From Deltaproteobacteria bacterium (lineage in GTDB: Bacteria; Desulfobacterota; Desulfarculia; Desulfarculales; Desulfarculaceae), in the NCBI GenBank assembly GCA_021815655.1, contig JAKAGJ010000190.1, positions 1 to 5,485 of the forward strand: DNA of 5,485 nt, read 5' to 3'. Under the pieces are notes generated by a model. The model worked only from the letters and a program-made list of their open reading frames with translations, made no database searches and was not told the origin of the DNA. Within the stretch, counting starts at the first letter, position 1. Each line of letters opens with the position of its first letter. A program made the position numbers and the translations under genes. Positions 1 through 5,485 of this stretch are shown here, in pieces.

Positions 1-438
1 CCAGACCCGGGTGGCCAGGTCCCAGCCGCCGGGCGGGGCGGGATAACCCTCGGTGGGGAACTGGGCGTCCATGAGGTGAGGATCGGACAACAGCGCCACC
101 GATGGCTCCAGGCCGGTCCGCGCCGGTGCCAGATAGGCCTCCACCCGGGCGGCGTCCTCGGCCGGCCACCACCAGCTCCCCGCTGGGGCCATGCCCGCCG
201 GGGCGGTGATGGCCACCACCCGCCCGGACTGGCTGGCCAGGTGGAAGGCCCCGCCGGCGTCGCTCTTGGTCAGGGCCAGGCCGTCGCTGATGATGGCCCC
301 GGCCACCCCCTTGCCGTCGGGACCCAGCACCCGGCCCGCCACCTCGGCCTGGGCCGCCCACAGGGGCAGGGCCGCCAGCCACAGCACCAAAAGCAGAAGC
401 AGCGCCGGGGCGCGGCCCCGCCGGGACGAAAAGCTCAT
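1..438 (-). CDS. Secreted calcineurin-like metallophosphoesterase, N-terminal part (truncated by window edge)
   Basis: Only the first 146 residues are visible; the 3' end lies outside the window. Residues 1-31 form a Sec signal peptide: basic SSRRGR, a Leu-rich hydrophobic core, then an Ala-rich cleavage region around LWAAQA, so the product is probably periplasmic. Residues 32-80 resemble the small Ig-like, carboxypeptidase-regulatory-type domain found before some metallophosphoesterases (EVAGRVLGPDGKGVAG, IISDG, then an ITAPAGM segment). Residues 113-123 (SVALLSDPHLM) carry the D-x-H metal-binding motif I of the calcineurin-like fold (D119, H121). The remaining metal motifs would lie beyond the window. 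The family hydrolyses phosphomonoesters or phosphodiesters with two metal ions; the substrate cannot be read from this part. The ATG overlaps the deaminase stop as ATGA, which implies translational coupling. GGAGG lies 7 bases upstream of the start. Identification rests on the domain order plus one catalytic motif. Confidence 0.8.
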   Translation of the reverse strand, partial: MSFSSRRGRAPALLLLLVLWLAALPLWAAQAEVAGRVLGPDGKGVAGAIISDGLALTKSDAGGAFHLASQSGRVVAITAPAGMAPAGSWWWPAEDAARVEAYLAPARTGLEPSVALLSDPHLMDAQFPTEGYPAPPGGWDLATRVW

Positions 439-2201
439 AGCACCACCTCCACCAAGCGGCGCTGGCGCACGTCAAGAAGCCCCTTGTTGGTCAGGCGCAG
501 GAAGGGCAGCCCGGTGAAGCAGAATGTCTGGGCCACCAGGAAGGGCCGCTCCAGATCGCAGCCCAGGGAACGCAGGGCCGCCTCGCAGGCCTCCACCGAG
601 GCCTGGATGGCGGCCACGGGCAGGGGCGAGATCACCCCGGCCAGGGGCAGGGGCAGCTCGGCCACGATCTTGTCGCCCTCCACCACCACCCAGCCGCCGC
701 CCAGCTGGCGCACCCGGTTAAGGGCCAAGGCCAACTCGGCGTCGCTGGCCCCCAGGCCGAAGATGTTGCAGGTGTCCCAGATCAGGGTGGTGGCCAGGGC
801 GCCGGCCTTGAGGCCCCAGCCGGTGGCCAAGCCCAGGCCCATCTCCAGGCCGGGGGCGTGGCGGTTGATGTGGGCCATTTTGAAAAGGCCCCGCGCCGGG
901 TCGGGGGTAACCGAGCCCTGGCTCACCGGGGCCAGCATCTCCACCTCGCGGGTGATGGTGCCGTTGACCGCGTTGGCCACGCGCACCCGGGCCTCTTGCC
1001 CGGAGGCCGGCAGCCGCAGGTCGGCGCACGTCACCTGGCGGCTCTGGATGCTGGCGCTGGCCTCGGGCGGGTAGGCGAAGACCGGCCGCTCTGCCAACAG
1101 GCGGCCGCCCTCGGCCACCAGGCGGCCTTCCAGGAAGACCTGGCGCGCCCGGAAGTCCTTGAGGTCCTCCACCAGCGCCAGGTCGGCGATGTAGCCGGGC
1201 AGCACCGCCCCCAGGCGGGTCAAGCCGTAGTACTGGGCCGGGTTGTAGGAGCACCAGGCCACCGCCCGCGCCGGGTTCACCCCCAGGGCCACGGCCTTGC
1301 TCGCCAGCACGTTCATGGCCCCCTGCTCCACCAGTTCGTCCAGGGGGCACAAGTCGGTGACCAGGCTCACCAGGCGGGTGTCGGCCAGGTCCTTCAAGGC
1401 CGGCACCACGGCCTCCATCTCCCGGCGCACGATACCCTCGCGCACCTGCACCATCAGCCCCAGACGCAGACGCTCAAGGGCCTCCTCGGCGGTGGTGGAT
1501 TCGTGGCAGTCGCTGACCCCGCTGGCGGCGTAGGCCATGAGCCGCTCGCCGCGCGCCCCGGCGGCGTGGCCGCCCAGGCGCTTGCCCAGGGCCAGGGCGG
1601 CGGCGAAGGCCCGCAAGGGGCGGGGGTCCAGGTCGATCACCCCCGGCCAGTAGGTTTCGCCCACGCCCAGGCAGGCGGGGTCGCCCAAGAGGGCGATGAT
1701 CTCCTCGGACCCCAGGCCGGCCGATGTCTCCCAGGCCGGGAAGGGCGGCACCAGGGAGGGCGTGAGGTGATAGACGCGCATCAGGGTCTGGCGGGCCTCG
1801 GCCAGCACCGCCTGCACGCCCTTTAGCCCCCAGGCCCCGGCGATCATGCCCGTCTCGCTGATGGCCGTGGTGTTGCCTCGGGGCAAGGCCAGGTCGCTGT
1901 AGGGTCCCAGTTGAAAGATGGAATCGATGTGGGTGTGGGCGTCGATGAGCCCGGGCATGAGAAAGAGCCCCGTGGCCTCGATGACCTGGGTCTCTGGCCC
2001 CCGCCAGCCCGGCAGCTCCGGCCCCAGGGAGGCCACCCGTCCCAGGGCCAGGGCCACGGCCCCCGGCTGCTCCACCTGCTCGGTGCACACGTTGACCAGG
2101 CGCGCCCCGCGGATGATGACCTCGGCCGGTTCCCGCCCCAGGGCCACCCGCACCAGGCGGGCCACGCCCTGGGGGTCCAGGGGCTTGGGCAGCGGACCCA
2201 T
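435..2201 (-). CDS. ade: Adenine deaminase family amidohydrolase (divergent motifs)
   Basis: 588 residues, the usual size for the family, whose known members convert adenine to hypoxanthine and ammonia in the cytoplasm for purine salvage. Domains: N-terminal strands about 27-80 (EVIIRGARLVNVCTEQ); TIM-barrel amidohydrolase about 81-345, with the metal motif DAHTHID (H89, H91), GETYWPGV (E182, the probable strand-4 ligand), GHAAG (H212), DCHES (H233, E234) and VTD (D283); then the adenine-deaminase C-terminal domain about 400-588 (ATGWGLKAGALATTLIWD, GGGWVVVEGDKIVAELPLPLAG, LTNKGLLDV). Oddities: the family DPHEI motif reads SETGM (115-119), TDD reads TDL (282-284) and C-terminal HDSHN reads WDTCN (475-479). 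These comparisons are with E. coli AdeC and B. subtilis Ade as remembered. The start at 2201 is preferred because the conserved N-terminus begins there and GGGGAG precedes it; the frame stays open to 2351 but that extension overlaps the upstream gene and is not family-like. It starts 2 bases after the dsbD-like stop. Family membership is secure; adenine as substrate is not. Confidence 0.87.
   Translation of the reverse strand: MGPLPKPLDPQGVARLVRVALGREPAEVIIRGARLVNVCTEQVEQPGAVALALGRVASLGPELPGWRGPETQVIEATGLFLMPGLIDAHTHIDSIFQLGPYSDLALPRGNTTAISETGMIAGAWGLKGVQAVLAEARQTLMRVYHLTPSLVPPFPAWETSAGLGSEEIIALLGDPACLGVGETYWPGVIDLDPRPLRAFAAALALGKRLGGHAAGARGERLMAYAASGVSDCHESTTAEEALERLRLGLMVQVREGIVRREMEAVVPALKDLADTRLVSLVTDLCPLDELVEQGAMNVLASKAVALGVNPARAVAWCSYNPAQYYGLTRLGAVLPGYIADLALVEDLKDFRARQVFLEGRLVAEGGRLLAERPVFAYPPEASASIQSRQVTCADLRLPASGQEARVRVANAVNGTITREVEMLAPVSQGSVTPDPARGLFKMAHINRHAPGLEMGLGLATGWGLKAGALATTLIWDTCNIFGLGASDAELALALNRVRQLGGGWVVVEGDKIVAELPLPLAGVISPLPVAAIQASVEACEAALRSLGCDLERPFLVAQTFCFTGLPFLRLTNKGLLDVRQRRLVEVVL
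446..450 (-). promoter_or_regulatory. Ribosome binding site of the metallophosphoesterase gene
   Basis: GGAGG on the minus strand, 7 bases before the ATG at 438. It lies inside the last codons of the deaminase gene. It fixes the start codon and, with the ATGA stop/start overlap, supports coupled translation. Confidence 0.75.
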
Positions 2202-2203
2202 GG

Positions 2204-3547
2204 TCAGCTCCCCGAGCCGGCGCGGGCCAGGGCCATGACCGCCCGGTCGCGGAAATCGCGGGGCCCCAGGAAGCCCACCACGGTCATCTCGCCAATGATC
2301 TTGCCCTTCTTGTCCAGGAACACCATGGTGGGCACCCCGCGCACCCGCCACTGGGCGATGAGCTGCTTGGCATCGGGGCCGGGCTCATTGCTGATGTCCA
2401 CCCGGACCAGCTTGAAGGGGCGCAGGGCCTCTTGCACCATGGGGTCCGGGAAGGTCTCGGCCTCCATCTGCCGGCAGGGGGCGCACCAGGAGGCGGAGAA
2501 GTCCACCAGCACCGGCTGGCCCTCCTTGGCGGCCTGGCTCAAGACCGCCGGAGTATAGGGCGTCCAGGCCAGGTGGTCGGTCACCTTGGGCGGAGCGCTG
2601 AGCCACCAGAAGGCCAGGGCCGCGCACACCGCGGCCACCCCTATCACATACTTGAGCTTCAAGAAGGCCCCCTTTCCACTCTTTTCCAAAAATCCCAGGT
2701 ATATGCCGCCCAGGACCCCCGCGGCGGCCAGGATGTGGCGAAAGGCCTCCTCGCCATAGAGCGGCCGGGCCACGTTGACGGCCATCAGCACCAGCACCAC
2801 CCCGAAAATCTTGCGCACCCAGATCATCCAGTCGCCGGCCCGGGGCAGGCTGGACAGGGAGCCCGAGAAGAAGGCCAGCACGCTCAAGGGCAGGCCCAGG
2901 CCCAGGGATAGTGAGGCGAAGACGATCAGGCCGTAGGAGACGCGGCCGTCGGCGGCCACGCGGGTCATCAGCCCCAGCACGAAGGGACCCAGGCAGGGCG
3001 CGGCCAGGATGCCCATGGTCAGGCCCATGAAAAAGGCCCCCAGCACCCCCTCGCGGTTGGCGGCGCCCACCTGGTTCAGCCGGGCCGGCAGGCGTATCTC
3101 CCACAGGCCGAACATGCTGGCGGCCAGGGCGATGAGCACCAGGGCGATGACCACCGTCACCGCCGGGTGGGTCAGGGCCTGCCCCAGCATGCCGCCGCTC
3201 AGGGCCACGAAGGCCCCCAGGGCGGTGTACATGGCCACCATGCCGGCCAGGTAGGCCAGGCAGCTCAAGAGCAGGGTGGAGCGCTGCCCCTGGGCCCGCC
3301 CCCCGAAATAGCTGACGGTGATGGGTATGAGGGGATAGACGCAGGGCGTCAGGTTCAGCCCCAGGCCGCCGGCGAAGACCAGGAGCACCAGCCACCAGGA
3401 GGAGGCGCCGGCCAGGTAATCGCTGGCGGCGGCCTCCGGTCCCTGGGCCAGGGCCGGGGCGGCCAGGCCGAGGCATATAAACAGGGCCGCCAGCCCCAGG
3501 CGGGCCGGCGGGCGGAAAAGCCAATCGCTAGGTTGGGCGAATTTCAT
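2204..3547 (-). CDS. dsbD: DsbD-like thiol:disulfide interchange protein (CcdA/DsbD membrane domain plus thioredoxin domain)
   Basis: 447 residues. DsbD proteins carry electrons from cytoplasmic thioredoxin across the inner membrane to periplasmic thiol proteins. Residues 1-34 look like a signal peptide ending AAPALA|Q. About eight hydrophobic segments follow (roughly 51-75, 92-117, 128-148, 169-195, 203-228, 240-260, 270-287, 298-317). The redox-active membrane cysteines are C69 in NLTPCVYPLIP and C185 in ILAAPCLGPF. Residues about 320-447 form a periplasmic thioredoxin domain with the WCAPC active site (C355, C358) and the cis-proline loop RGVPTM (P406). E. coli DsbD is about 565 residues and has an extra N-terminal immunoglobulin-like domain of roughly 120-140 residues; here only about 16 residues separate the signal peptide from the first membrane segment, so that domain is absent. 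First gene of the leftward operon, with a probable promoter at 3666-3638. No strong Shine-Dalgarno precedes the ATG, but no alternative start is credible because the signal peptide begins here. A CcdA-thioredoxin fusion serving cytochrome c maturation is an alternative role. Confidence 0.88.
   Translation of the reverse strand: MKFAQPSDWLFRPPARLGLAALFICLGLAAPALAQGPEAAASDYLAGASSWWLVLLVFAGGLGLNLTPCVYPLIPITVSYFGGRAQGQRSTLLLSCLAYLAGMVAMYTALGAFVALSGGMLGQALTHPAVTVVIALVLIALAASMFGLWEIRLPARLNQVGAANREGVLGAFFMGLTMGILAAPCLGPFVLGLMTRVAADGRVSYGLIVFASLSLGLGLPLSVLAFFSGSLSSLPRAGDWMIWVRKIFGVVLVLMAVNVARPLYGEEAFRHILAAAGVLGGIYLGFLEKSGKGAFLKLKYVIGVAAVCAALAFWWLSAPPKVTDHLAWTPYTPAVLSQAAKEGQPVLVDFSASWCAPCRQMEAETFPDPMVQEALRPFKLVRVDISNEPGPDAKQLIAQWRVRGVPTMVFLDKKGKIIGEMTVVGFLGPRDFRDRAVMALARAGSGS
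2208..2213 (-). promoter_or_regulatory. Ribosome binding site of the deaminase gene
   Basis: GGGGAG on the minus strand, 6 bases before the ATG at 2201 and inside the end of the dsbD-like gene. It decides the start at 2201 against the longer open frame reaching 2351. Confidence 0.75.
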
Positions 3548-3555
3548 GGAAGATA

Positions 3556-3577
3556 CCGGGCACCCCGGCCGGCCGGG
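3556..3577 (-). promoter_or_regulatory. Overlapping palindromes in the dsbD-like leader
   Basis: A perfect 14-bp palindrome, CCCGGCCGGCCGGG (3564-3577), overlaps a second possible stem, CCGGG-CAC-CCCGG (3556-3568). In the leftward mRNA both lie 8 to 30 bases before the start codon, and they cannot form at the same time. With no clear Shine-Dalgarno here, such structure could affect translation initiation. This is inference; the palindromes themselves are read directly. Confidence 0.3.
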
Positions 3578-3605
3578 CGTGCGGAAATCCTGGTGAATGG
3601 CTCAG

Positions 3606-3652
3606 GGCCAGCGCAGCGGCCTGCTTTTACCTGGATAATCGTACCGCTGGCC
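3606..3652. repeat. Inverted repeat flanking the leftward -10 element
   Basis: GGCCAGCG (3606-3613) and its exact reverse complement CGCTGGCC (3645-3652) are separated by 31 bases. They lie either side of the TACGAT -10 hexamer and the expected start site. They could bind a dimeric regulator or form a hairpin; in GC-rich DNA an 8-bp match may also be chance. Confidence 0.25.
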
Positions 3653-3666
3653 TGTCGGAGGGTCAA
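3638..3666 (-). promoter_or_regulatory. Probable sigma-70-type promoter of the leftward operon
   Basis: On the minus strand, TTGACC (3666-3661, 5 of 6 to consensus) is followed by a 17-base spacer and TACGAT (3643-3638, 4 of 6). Transcription would start near 3631 and leave a leader of about 84 bases before the dsbD-like ATG at 3547. It is the best-matched promoter in the intergenic region and is correctly placed to drive all three minus-strand genes. Confidence 0.6.
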
Positions 3667-3669
3667 ACG

Positions 3670-3693
3670 AAAAGCCCGCCTCCCAGGCGGAGC
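3670..3693 (-). terminator. Terminator-like hairpin facing left, just upstream of the leftward promoter
   Basis: On the minus strand, CCGCCT-GGG-AGGCGG forms a 6-bp GC-rich stem with a 3-base loop. GC/GC extends it by two pairs across one bulged base, and TTTT then CGTTT follow directly. The T-run exists only in the leftward direction. No minus-strand gene lies upstream, so it may stop antisense or stray transcription coming out of the transglycosylase gene, or end an unrecognised short transcript. The structure is clear; its function is inferred. Confidence 0.4.
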
Positions 3694-3721
3694 CCGCTGC
3701 TAACCCCTGACAAACCTCCAC

Positions 3722-3748
3722 TTTTTGCTCGGGTTCCGTCATTTTTGC
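3722..3748 (+). repeat. Two TTTTTGC direct repeats upstream of the rightward promoter
   Basis: TTTTTGC occurs at 3722-3728 and again at 3742-3748, 20 bases start to start, which is about two helical turns. They lie in the most AT-rich stretch of the window, just ahead of the candidate -35 at 3750. They may act as an UP-like element or a regulator site, or simply reflect promoter AT-richness. Confidence 0.3.
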
Positions 3749-3749
3749 C

Positions 3750-3778
3750 TTTACAGCCCTGGTGTGATTTGTTATCTA
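3750..3778 (+). promoter_or_regulatory. Candidate promoter of the transglycosylase gene
   Basis: TTTACA (3750-3755), a 17-base spacer and TATCTA (3773-3778), which is preceded by TG one base upstream (an extended -10). The -10 matches only the first three consensus positions, so this is a moderate candidate. The leader would be about 57 bases and contains a small TCGCC/GGCGA hairpin at 3786-3802. Confidence 0.38.
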
Positions 3779-3833
3779 GGGTTAGTCGCCGTTACCTGGC
3801 GAGTCCCGCGCCCCCACCCAAATCCCCACGCGC

Positions 3834-3838
3834 GAGGT
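3834..3838 (+). promoter_or_regulatory. Ribosome binding site of the transglycosylase gene
   Basis: GAGGT lies 3 bases before the ATG at 3842 (4 bases if only GAGG is counted). The spacing is short but usable. It supports this ATG, which is also where the lipoprotein signal begins. Confidence 0.6.
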
Positions 3839-3841
3839 AGC

Positions 3842-5485
3842 ATGAAGAGACGCATTCTACTACTATCGGCACTTTTGGTCCTGGCCCTTGGCGGCTGCGC
3901 CACCAACGGCAACCAGGCCCAGGGGCCGGAGCAGCAGACAGCCCCTAGCGCCAAGCTGGTGCGTCCCTCCAAGGCCGATATCCAGGCGAGGGTGGTGCAG
4001 GAGCTGGAGCAGTTCGGAGAAAAAGACTGGAGCGAGGGCGCCCTGGGCGAGGATGGCAAGCCCACCTACGACTTCCCCATCACCCTCAACAAAGAAGTCG
4101 AATATTTCATCGACTACTTCCAGACCAAGATACCCAAGCGTTTCGGCCTGTACCTGAGCCGCTCCACCCGCTACGAGTCGGTGATGCGCGGCATTCTCAG
4201 GGAGTACGGCCTGCCCGAGGACCTGATTTACGTGGCCCTGATCGAAAGCGGCTTCTCCTGCCAGGCCTATTCCCGGGCCGCCGCCGTGGGCCCCTGGCAG
4301 TTCATCAAGGCCAGCGCCGTGCGTTTCGGCCTTAAGGTTGACTACTGGGTGGACGAGCGCCAGGATCCCATCAAGTCCACGCACGCCGCCGCCAAGTACC
4401 TGCGCGAATTGTATAACGAGTTCGGCTCCTGGTACCTGGCCGCCGCCGCCTACAACGCCGGCGAGAACAAGATCCGCCGCGCCCTGTCCCGCTACCAGGC
4501 CAGCGACTACTGGAGCATCAGCCACCAGCAGCGCAACTACCTGGCCAACGAAACCAAGGAATACGTGCCCCGGGTCATCGCGGCGGCCATCATCGCCAAG
4601 GAGCCGGCCAAATACGGCTTCGGCGAGGTGCAGTACGAGCCGCCCCTGGCCTTCGAGGAAGTGCCCGTCGACCCCGGCGTGTCGCTGAACAACGTGGCCA
4701 AGGCCACCGGCATCAGCCCCAGCGAGCTGGCGGCCCTGAACCCCGAGCTGCGTCACGGCGCCACCCCGCCCAGCGGGGCCATGTACAATCTGCGGGTGCC
4801 CATGGGCAGCGGCCACTCCTTTGCCGTGGCCTACGCCAAGATGACCCCCGCCGAGCGGGCCTTCCACATGCGGCCCACGGTCATCACCGCCCAGAGGGGC
4901 GATACCCTGGCCTCCATCGCCCACACCTACAACCTGCCCCTTAACCAACTGGCCCTGCTCAACCCCCGGGTGAAGGGCAAGAAGGGCCTGCGCGCCGGCC
5001 AGAAAATATTCCTGCCCGGCAGCGGCCGCGACCTGGATCACCAGCCCCTGCGCCTGGCCCGCGGCTCCAAGCCCGAGGCCGCCCCGGCCGCGGCGGTGGC
5101 CGCATCCCTGGAGTCACACCGCAACGCCCACAAGATCACCCACACCGTGAAGAAGGGCGACACCATCTGGCACATCGCCCAGACCTACAATCTGGACTAC
5201 AAGGACATCGTGCGCTGGAACGGAGCCAAGGGCCAGAAACTGACCGTGGGTAGCCGTCTGGTGCTCTACGTGCCCCAGGTCAAGGCCGAGGCCAAGGTGG
5301 ACCCCAAGGCCGTGGCCAGGGCCGTCGCCGCCAGCGAGTCCAAGGCTGAAGCCAAGGCCGTGGCCAAGGCCGCCGCCAAGTCCGAACCCAAGGTCGTGGC
5401 CAAGGCCACCGCCGAGCCCCGCGCCCTGGTCTACAAGGTGCAGAAGGGCGACACCATCTTCGCCATCGCCAAGCGCTTCAAGGTC
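3842..5485 (+). CDS. mltD: MltD-type membrane-bound lytic murein transglycosylase with LysM repeats (C-terminus beyond window)
   Basis: 548 residues are visible without a stop. The enzyme cleaves the MurNAc-GlcNAc bond of peptidoglycan, forming 1,6-anhydroMurNAc ends, in wall turnover. Residues 1-18 are a lipoprotein signal ending LGG|C19, so it is membrane-anchored in the periplasm. The SLT/lysozyme-like domain spans about 105-255: ALIESGF holds the catalytic glutamate E135, followed by AVGPWQFI (148-155) and AAYNAGEN (202-209). Residues about 270-318 form a degenerate LysM-like module common in MltD proteins. Clear LysM domains follow at about 346-391 (AQRGDTLASIAHTYNL) and 433-478 (VKKGDTIWHIAQTYNL); a third begins at 529 (VQKGDTIFAIAKRF) and is cut by the window edge. 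A Lys/Ala/Glu linker (about 481-525) precedes the third. E. coli MltD is about 450 residues, so this one is longer. The first codons (AGA, ATT, three CTA) are AT-richer than the rest, often seen at gene starts. It is transcribed divergently from the dsbD-like operon. Confidence 0.92.
   Translation, partial: MKRRILLLSALLVLALGGCATNGNQAQGPEQQTAPSAKLVRPSKADIQARVVQELEQFGEKDWSEGALGEDGKPTYDFPITLNKEVEYFIDYFQTKIPKRFGLYLSRSTRYESVMRGILREYGLPEDLIYVALIESGFSCQAYSRAAAVGPWQFIKASAVRFGLKVDYWVDERQDPIKSTHAAAKYLRELYNEFGSWYLAAAAYNAGENKIRRALSRYQASDYWSISHQQRNYLANETKEYVPRVIAAAIIAKEPAKYGFGEVQYEPPLAFEEVPVDPGVSLNNVAKATGISPSELAALNPELRHGATPPSGAMYNLRVPMGSGHSFAVAYAKMTPAERAFHMRPTVITAQRGDTLASIAHTYNLPLNQLALLNPRVKGKKGLRAGQKIFLPGSGRDLDHQPLRLARGSKPEAAPAAAVAASLESHRNAHKITHTVKKGDTIWHIAQTYNLDYKDIVRWNGAKGQKLTVGSRLVLYVPQVKAEAKVDPKAVARAVAASESKAEAKAVAKAAAKSEPKVVAKATAEPRALVYKVQKGDTIFAIAKRFKV
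5282..5416 (+). repeat. Imperfect tandem repeat encoding a Lys/Ala-rich linker in the transglycosylase
   Basis: Degenerate units built on AAGGCCGTGGCCAAGGCC encode short KAEAK, KAVA and KAAAK blocks between the second and third LysM domains. This is a low-complexity, positively charged, probably extended or helical spacer. Such repeats change length by slippage or recombination, so the linker length may vary between strains. Confidence 0.6.

Noticed and set aside
858..1826. A 322-codon plus-strand open frame opposite the deaminase gene, and a similar 332-codon frame at 76-1074
   Set aside because: Both are antisense to genes with conserved motifs. Their products are rich in His, Gln, Gly, Arg and Pro, without domains or credible ribosome sites.
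2202..2351. Extension of the deaminase upstream to an ATG at 2351
   Set aside because: The extra 50 residues are low-complexity Gly/Arg/Pro sequence overlapping the thioredoxin domain of the previous gene. The family N-terminus and a good ribosome site both support 2201.
2641..2710. Local AT-richer patch with different codon use in the dsbD-like gene, considered as an insertion
   Set aside because: The frame runs through without interruption and encodes a plausible loop and membrane segment (about 283-305). The patch is short and has no repeats at its edges.
3548..3841. Riboswitch or small RNA gene in the intergenic region, especially a purine riboswitch given the deaminase
   Set aside because: I found no recognisable purine riboswitch core or other known aptamer consensus on either strand, only short hairpins.
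3863..5041. A 392-codon open frame on the minus strand opposite the transglycosylase gene
   Set aside because: The plus strand there encodes an unambiguous MltD protein with its catalytic and LysM motifs. The antisense product is Gly/Val/Ala-rich with no recognisable domain, as expected from GC-biased third positions.
1..5485. CRISPR array, insertion sequence, tRNA or defence system
   Set aside because: No regularly spaced direct repeats, transposase-like reading frame, terminal inverted repeats or tRNA-like cloverleaf was seen. The coding space is filled by four housekeeping-type genes.

Overview
The window comes from a GC-rich bacterial chromosome (by eye about two thirds G+C, with strong G/C preference at third codon positions). 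A lipoprotein murein transglycosylase and a DsbD-type inner-membrane redox protein point to a Gram-negative host with a periplasm and outer membrane. A Desulfobacterota/deltaproteobacterial host is plausible from the overall protein style, but this is inference. There is no sign of a mobile element, phage, CRISPR array, tRNA or rRNA.

The layout is two divergent transcription units around one 294-base intergenic region (3548-3841). Leftward, on the minus strand, is a very compact three-gene operon. First comes a DsbD-like thiol:disulfide transporter without the usual N-terminal domain (3547-2204). After a 2-base gap comes an adenine deaminase family protein (2201-435). Through an ATGA overlap comes a secreted calcineurin-like metallophosphoesterase (438-1), cut by the left window edge just after its first metal-binding motif. 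Rightward is an MltD-type lytic transglycosylase lipoprotein (3842 onward), cut by the right edge inside a LysM repeat.

The intergenic region holds a good sigma-70-type promoter for the leftward operon (TTGACC, 17-base spacer, TACGAT), a weaker candidate for the rightward gene (TTTACA, 17-base spacer, extended -10), a leftward-facing terminator-like hairpin just behind the leftward promoter, and several short inverted and direct repeats.

Three of the four proteins act at or outside the inner membrane: cell-wall cleavage, reductant export and a secreted phosphoesterase. The deaminase is the exception. It keeps the metal-binding skeleton of adenine deaminases but has changed several motifs that are near-invariant in characterised members, so its substrate should not be taken for granted. 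That divergence, and its translational coupling to two envelope proteins, is the most notable thing here. I do not see convincing evidence of a wholly new multi-gene system.
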